Source: Stictocephala bisonia | Taxonomy: Eukaryota; Arthropoda; Insecta; Hemiptera; Membracidae | Length of the DNA stretch: 64,000 nucleotides | Assembly (NCBI GenBank): GCA_035578905.1 | Contig: JAQJVL010002554.1 | Coordinates: 1 to 64,000 of the forward strand | Reading direction: 5' to 3' | In this document: positions 58,251 through 64,000 of the stretch, in pieces | How the letters are laid out: each line of letters opens with the position of its first letter | Numbering within the stretch: the stretch's first letter is position 1 | Program-made: the position numbers and the translations under genes | Notes under the pieces: generated by a model | What the model saw: only the letters and a program-made list of their open reading frames with translations | What the model was told of the DNA's origin: nothing | Database searches by the model: none

Positions 58251-60132
58251 CCAATTTGATGATTGTTTATAATAGTTTCATTAATCGGCAGTTGGAATAA
58301 ATAAACAACTTACATTACTGTATGAAACCTAACGACAACACACTTTTACGCTCACGTGTTTCAAGTGGAAGGAACCTGTACATTTTCATGAAGGGAAACA
58401 AAGCTATAAATATTGTTTATAAGTCTGTTTTATAAAACTTTTTTATAAACATAATAATATTAAAAATTGTTTAAACAAACCTTCATTTTTTATATTACCA
58501 TTATTTCATTCATTTTTTGTATTACCATTATATCACATAGAAGGTCTATGGTATTACTGAATGCAATAAGCACAATATAATAACAATAATAATATAAATC
58601 AACATAAACCCCGTATGAAAGACTCTGCTAGTTTTTTCATGTACAAACTAATATCTCTTGACAGTTCATTGTAAAAACTGGAAATTCAATCCTTTTTCCT
58701 CATCTGAAATTGTATTTTTTGAAAATATCACAGTTGAGTTCAGTGTCATACAAAAATAATCAAAATCATTATCAGTTATTGCTTTTGACAATTTTTACAA
58801 TTGCATAAGCTAATAAAATAAAATTTAAAATGTATATATAAATACATATAAAAAATAAATAATATTATATCACAGTAGTTAGATAAAATTTATGAATAAA
58901 TATCAATATCTTAACTATAATATAACGATAATAACAACTAAAAACTTTGTAGTTCCAACGCTAATGAATTTCTCTTCATTGATGAATCTGTGTGTAAAAA
59001 ATGATTTGCATATTTATTTACAGATCTAGCTTATATCATTGAATAACCACTCTAATAGATTTCTTATCCAATGCTAAATTTTGTGAATCAAATTATCAGC
59101 TGTTTTGTGGTCCATTGTGGAGCGCTTCTGTACTCCTATGTAAATGTAATGTAGATTAAACCATCTGTAGTAGCAGACCTCACTAACTAACCATAGTTTG
59201 TCACAAGTATTCCTATTACATGAGATATATATTTGTAAGAAATATAATCAAAGCTTAATTTTCACTATACAAACTTAAAGTACTAACTTTCATAGCCTTA
59301 AACATTTTAGACGACTATAAAAATAAAAATCTGGATATTTAAATTTGTTCATACTAAAACGATTTCGCATAATTTATTGTTATCTAGTCATAAAATAGTT
59401 GAGTGATCCGATGTTTCTAGATATGAAATTATGAATTAAATAAACCAGTAAGTATTATTAAATGATCAGAGTTAATAAAAATAAATAACAATATTATAAC
59501 ATAATTAAAAAAATGAAAATTCTTCTTTTTTTGTTACATAAATGTGTAAGATTTAGAAAATATTTACAACAAAGTAACAGTATTGATTAACACCCACTCT
59601 CATTCAAGAAGTGTCGACAAGCTGGTTGTTCGCAATAGATTCTTGTTTGAGCCTGTCTTTGTCAGCTTGTAGTAATTAAACTTGGGCAATGAGGAAATGT
59701 GTAGGTCCCCCCAGCTGGGATACAGACTATTGACAGAATGAATTAATACAGTTTCACGTTTTGTAATAAACTCTCTCTTATATTTTAAATATTTTTTTTT
59801 AATACTGGTTTAGCACACCGCAGGAGATATCTAGATGGTCCTAGTTGTCTGGTGCGCAGTAAGAAGGAATTTCACAAAATTAGAAAACTTATGTGATTAT
59901 ACTTTTTTTACTTGGGTTAAATTATTTCGAGACAAGACACAGGCCAAATTTAAAGCTCACACAAATGCCCATATTTCTACAGATTATTTAACCATTGTAA
60001 AAATAAGTATTTATTTTTTATTCATACTAATTATTATTAAAAGTCATTAACTTTGGTCTGAAAGATTATATGGCCATTTTTAATCCTAAAGTTACATAAA
60101 ACACTCAAGGAATCAATTGATGAGATTTCGTG
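58251..60132. other. AT-rich interval with reversed dispersed repeat family C
   Basis: 59080-59215 (AATTATCAGCTGTTTTGTGG, GCAGACCTCACTAACTAACC) is the reverse complement of 37180-37310 and 42630-42765. A 71-codon frame at 59835-60050 has no recognised motif. Confidence 0.5.
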
Positions 60133-60432
60133 GTCTTTGTGGCTTTTTGTTATTATACCTTAAACTTATTTGTTAGAACTTAAACATCTGCTGAATTGTT
60201 TTTAATATTTCCAGGTCTATATTCATTTGGATTTGGCGATTATGGTTGTGTGTTTAATAATAGGACAGGTCACATAGTTACTGTATATTTTGAGGTCTTT
60301 GTGGCTTTTTGTTATTGTACCTTAAACTTCTGCTGAATTGTTTTTAATATTTCCAGGTCTATATTCATTTGGATTTGGCGATTATGTTTGTGTGTTTAAT
60401 AATAGGACAGGTCACATAGTTACTGTATAATT
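60133..60432. repeat. Tandem duplication of a candidate exon segment
   Basis: 60133-60294 is repeated at 60295-60432, with about 18-20 bases missing from the second copy. Both contain a pyrimidine-rich tract plus TTCCAG and the same downstream coding-like sequence. Confidence 0.9.
60215..60290 (+). CDS. Candidate exon with an RCC1-repeat-like peptide (upstream copy)
   Basis: After the acceptor-like TTTTTAATATTTCCAG (ending 60214) the frame reads LYSFGFGDYGCVFNN then a Thr-Gly-His-Ile-Val stretch. The aromatic-Ser-x-Gly-x-Gly-x-x-Gly pattern is what RCC1 repeats show at a blade start (beta-propeller proteins acting as Ran GEF or in other scaffolds). The second copy (60357-60430) is nearly the same but has Val for the key Gly and a TAA stop. 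A donor is uncertain: GACAGGTCACA near 60263 or CTGTATAT near 60281. It may be an exon of a host gene, a decayed duplicate or chance. Confidence 0.3.
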
Positions 60433-60639
60433 TTTTATCATATAATATTGATTTCTATTACTTGTAAGTCATCAGACTTCTGGAATACTGTATTGCAAAC
60501 GATAGAATCCTCTAAACGGAAAAATCTCCAAGATGCTTTTTTGTGGGATATGCAGAAGACTTTTCTCTTTTGTAAACTTCACTTGCAAGGTCACATTGGC
60601 CTTGCAAGCCTGTGCGTGAACTTGGTGCAACAAGTGAAG

Positions 60640-60726
60640 TACCGACTGTTAGCTCAGTTGGGGATTCGAACTTTAGACCTTGGACTCTGCAGTCCAAAGC
60701 CTTAACCACTGAACCACCATGCCAGC
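60640..60726 (-). repeat. tRNA-like segment (SINE head or tRNA pseudogene), minus strand
   Basis: On the minus strand, A box TGGTTCAGTGG (60716-60706) and B box AGTTCGAATCC (60672-60662) flank GGACTGCAGAGTCC, an anticodon-arm-like block resembling tRNA-Cys (GCA) with extra bases. The T stem does not pair well, so a working tRNA is unlikely. Confidence 0.55.
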
Positions 60727-60744
60727 ATTACCACTGACATAATT

Positions 60745-61310
60745 GTAAAAGACCTCAAAGATGCTTAGAAACAACTGAATCAGGCTAGAGTAAGGTTGTT
60801 CCTGACTATGTGACCGTGGTCTGAATCTTGCTTTGGAGAAAACTGAGATTGTTCTCTTCAGTAGAAGGTTAATATATCTTGGATGAGTGGGTTGACAGAA
60901 ACATCATCCCAAACAAACCCAAAATTAACTAATCTTGAAGCTGGACAGAAAACTCATGTTCAAGGGTTAGATCTATCATGCAGATGGAAATTCTGCAAGA
61001 GTACAATGGTAGCAGCCTTCTTCAGCAGATTGAAGAGCGTGATTGGTGGTCATGACACAAGAAAGTGTTAGCTGTTAAAAAAATATAGCAACTGTCCAAA
61101 GGAAGTACATTTCAAAACATTGTCCACCAAAAGGACTGTATCATAGCCTGCTGTTCTTGCAGGAATTAACCCCATTGATTTTTCTGCCCTTGAAGGAAAG
61201 AATTGTTTGATGGGAGTATTGCACTGAGCCAAACTGAATTCCGAGATCACACCATGTCTGGCAACAAAGATAGCAAAATGAGACAAAAGCCAGCTGGACT
61301 GCATGCATGA
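60745..61310 (+). pseudogene. Decayed LINE ORF2 fragment
   Basis: Frame fragments match the post-palm part of R1/jockey-like RTs. Near 60820-60880 a LNLALEKTEIVLF segment occurs, near 60990-61070 a basic segment, and near 61130-61200 a RTVS...AVLAGINPIDFSALEGK segment. Stops and frameshifts separate them. Neither end is defined. Confidence 0.6.
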
Positions 61311-62759
61311 TGGATACAGTGGCAGCTAAAGGAGGGGGGTGTTATTGGAGGAGCCTAGCCCCCTAGAAATAAGAATTCATCATAATTTTGGCATTTTTGG
61401 TTGAGTTAGAAAAATACATTTTTAAGACACATAGTAATAAGTTTAAATGTATGTTCTTAGTTTATAAAGTAGGCATAACACCTTATTACAGATTTTAAAC
61501 ATTATTGTAGCTCTCATAAATCTTTACTACTTTATGGTGGACTGTGTTTCTCCACTACCGAGCTTGGCCTTGTCAGACATTCTCCCCCTCCCACGGGCCG
61601 AACTGCCACCACGCCGCTGTTGTCAGAAAATAGAAACGTCATTAGTTCAAAAGTAAAGTTTGATGAATCGAGGGAGATAGTTAAGCAACAAAATGTTTCT
61701 AACTAATTCAAAATATTGTTCAAGACAATCAGACTAACTGCTTCTATTCCCATAAGCTCAGCTTTGTGCAAAAGAAGTTTCTCTCCTATGAGGAGGTTCA
61801 CAAAACTGGTTGAAAACGTCAATGCTGCAAGAGAGTTTCCAACATATCTTTGTCGTACATAGAGAAGAAAGTACTGAGAGAACAGATTCAATTCAAGATA
61901 TTGTAGAAAGGTTCGCTATGAAGAAAAGAAAACTGCACTTAACATAGACACTTTGTTTTACTTTTTGACTATTAATTTTTCAAATCAAATTCATGATGAA
62001 ATATTTCAGGGGCACTGGCCAGTCACTAAACAACCTAGTGGCCCCGAAATATTTCACTATCCAATTCTTTTGATGTGATTGTGTCTCTTCCTACATTGTA
62101 CCAGTCTACAAAGTTTATCAGGAATGCTGCTTTCCTTTCATTACTACTGAAATCCTAGGCCTAATGCCCCAAATTTAACCTGTAAATGAAATTCATGAAA
62201 ATAGCTTCAATTTTAATTTAAAATGTAACAGTTTTGTTAGTTAACAATTTTGTATTTTACTAAATAAACATTTGTTCTTGGGCTCTAATTTTTGTCTTTT
62301 CTTTACATCTTAAAATTTAAGTGTAATCCCATCTAAGAAATTCATACCAAGGAATTAATCTTACAAAGCTTCGTTTTATTTAAATGTTTGAATTCTGCCC
62401 GAAGTGAGGCACTGGTACACAGCTAGTACTAGTGGTACTTTAATACAGCCTCACGGCTCCTCTTTTGTTATTTGTAACTGCCAAAAACCGTAGAGAGACT
62501 TTTGCAGTACATATTGAAGAAGTACTTAACAAATTAGCTGCCAAGGGTCCTCGTCGGCTAGACCCTAGGTTAAAAATAAAGCTATATTTCATTAGTAGAT
62601 TGCTTTTGGTATTAAACACGTTTTATTTTAGGTTCTAACCCAACATTTATTTTTTTAAGATTGAAATTAACTAACATATTATAGCTTTTAAAACAAATAA
62701 TATAATTATAAAACACCTATTAATATTTGCAGTTGTTGAGTTAGTTAGGTCCAATTAAA
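61311..62759. other. Interval without recognised genes; one imperfect hairpin
   Basis: About 61998-62062 forms an imperfect hairpin (TGAAATATTTCAGGGGCAC against GTGGCCCCGAAATATTTCA). Nothing else is recognised; short frames near 61703-61891 lack motifs. Confidence 0.45.
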
Positions 62760-63304
62760 TAGTGTACTATTTTCTGCTGCTGAATACAGTGCTCCCACAT
62801 GGCTAAATAGTGTACACACTAAAGCTATTAGCGGCACTCTCATGACAACTCCACTTCCTTGCCTCCTGGTGCTGTGCAATATAGCTCCTCCAGAGATAAA
62901 ACGTCAGGAGGCACTACTTAAAGAACTCAATAATATCTTGAATGCCCCGCACCTTCCCATTACACAGGATCTCCCACGTCAGAATGGTTGCGTAAATCTC
63001 TAAACCCACCTCTACGTACTGCTTTCCAGTTGAGAAATTGCACATCAAATTTCTCGCCCAATACCAGCTGGGCCATAGCGTGGAACAGTTTTGATGGACG
63101 AAATAAGTTCCTTATTAACGATCCATCAATACCTGTAGGTGGAATGAACGTCCTTTGTCGTAGGGAATTCACACTTTTGAATCAGTTCCGAACTGGCGTG
63201 GGTAGATGTTACTACTGGAAGTATAAATGGGGATTGACACTAGATCAGTCATGTGATTGCGAGAAGTCTATCCAAACAATGGATCACATAATTACAGAAT
63301 GAAT
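62760..63304 (+). pseudogene. LINE ORF2 C-terminal fragment (R1/jockey-like)
   Basis: 62770-62950 translates in pieces to a YSAPTWLNSVHT...TPLPCLLVLCNIAPPEIKRQ segment typical of the region after the RT palm. The frame 62988-63302 gives LNQFRTGVGRCYYWKYKWGL, then a Cys-Asp-Cys zinc-like element and TMDHIITE, ending in TGA. A frameshift and stop near 62990 separate the two pieces. It is a 5'-truncated dead copy. Confidence 0.75.
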
Positions 63305-63470
63305 AAAATAAGTTTTTTATTGAGGCGAAATTTAGGACTTCACATAGCCCATTCTTACATTTAAGCTCAAACTAAAAAATTTAAGAGTAAATGGAAAGGA
63401 AAATAAAATATGAATTAACATTTCTGGTTTATAAGATTGCTAAACAAACAAAAAATCATATAAAGGGTTA
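63305..63470 (-). mobile_element. LINE 3' UTR fragment, minus strand
   Basis: TTTTTATTGAGGCGAAATTT and TAGGACTTCACATAG resemble the 3' ends at 37437-37480 and 13797-13860, all in minus orientation. The upstream (coding) limit is not visible. Confidence 0.4.
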
Positions 63471-64000
63471 ATGATATATGGTGTTTAAAAATGTAAGGTC
63501 TTAAACAACATGCTTGGAGCTACTTAAAAACGCAAAGTTCAATGTTATATTCCAAACGGTTAGTGTGGTATGTTCAGATTAAGATTTTTTTTTTAAATCG
63601 TGGACCTAATCATAAAAAAGCTTTATTAATTACTCAAAAGATCATAATTTTTAACTATGAACCATTTTTTAAAACTACATTAAACTTGTAATAAGAATAA
63701 TGAGCTAGTAGCATGTGTTAATTTACACATGCTACTAGCTCATTATTCTTGAACCTAACCTAGGGTACCGTACTAGAAAACTTAATTTAGGTTAGTACTT
63801 AAAATTATGCTTTGAAGTTAAAAAAATTATGTTTTTGTAAAATTTTAAACAATGTTTTATGCGTAGTTACTAAATTATGGTAACGGACATAATGTGTTAA
63901 GCCATACAGAAAACTGCGTAATTTAATGTTCTTTTCAGAAATATGCTTTTGTTTGTATATTGTACAATTTTCCATTTTTTATTATTATTTGAATAGAAAG
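63471..64000. other. AT-rich interval with a perfect hairpin
   Basis: No gene is seen. The hairpin is listed separately. Confidence 0.4.
63693..63750. repeat. Perfect 25-bp inverted repeat (hairpin)
   Basis: Arms 63693-63717 and 63726-63750 are exact reverse complements (left arm begins AAGAATAATGAGCTAGTAGC), with an 8-nt spacer whose outer bases also pair. Confidence 0.95.

Noticed and set aside
60512..60709. 65-codon minus-strand protein
   Set aside because: It is the translation of the tRNA-like A/B-box segment and its flank, a known source of false proteins.
61703..61891. Transposase-like peptide around the MRRFTKLVENVNAAREFP frame
   Set aside because: I could not tie it to any family, and neighbouring frames carry stops; too weak to list as a gene.

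Overview
This window looks like repeat-dominated, AT-rich nuclear DNA of an arthropod, most likely an insect. It has no prokaryotic gene layout. Reading frames are short apart from those of retroelements. There are many decayed non-LTR reverse transcriptases, a Gypsy-class LTR retrotransposon, tRNA-derived SINEs, foldback and terminal-inverted-repeat DNA transposons, and several satellite arrays. I could not fix the species from the sequence. No complete host gene is visible; two short segments could be host exons (a GC-rich candidate first exon at 14883-14977 and a duplicated RCC1-like exon near 60215 and 60357).

Layout, left to right. 1-1440 is the 3' half of a jockey/CR1-like LINE. 1468-2885 is an array of about 105-bp units, split by a poly-A-tailed retroposed insertion with a target duplication. 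3990-5040 and 10320-11045 are two further LINE remnants; between them lies a 3.95-kb array of a 29-bp unit carrying a 16-bp perfect palindrome. 11271-12415 holds two head-to-tail copies of a dispersed repeat that recurs at 19764 and 39766. 12690-13226 is a foldback element with TTAA ends. 13787-14420 is a minus-strand LINE tail. 14780-14980 is a small GC-rich island with the candidate exon. 15000-20840 is mostly unexplained AT-rich sequence with dispersed repeats, a SINE, a perfect hairpin and a 61-bp tandem repeat.

20842-22080 is a 1.2-kb palindrome. Inside its right arm begins a four-copy macrosatellite of 3.6-4.0-kb units (21784-36763), and each unit itself contains a 48-bp and a 96/97-bp tandem repeat. 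37415-39110 is a minus-strand LINE pseudogene. It is followed by a 604-bp TIR element and another dispersed repeat copy.

42810-49913 is a complete Gypsy-class element on the minus strand. It has two LTRs (415 and 414 bp, 6 substitutions and 1 indel between them), a 4-bp TCTC target duplication, a polypurine tract, gag with a CCHC knuckle, protease, RT, RNase H and integrase. It is damaged by one in-frame TAG in integrase and by frame changes in gag and before RT.

50100-51000 has an approximately 36-bp minisatellite inserted in a degenerate repeat. 51899-53684 has two copies of an approximately 280-bp repeat. 54140-55690 is a three-level nest: a hAT-like element containing a foldback element containing a smaller TIR element. 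55690-64000 is AT-rich with a SINE, a tRNA-like segment, two LINE remnants and a perfect hairpin. The window is therefore best read as a record of element insertion and tandem amplification, not as a set of cooperating genes.
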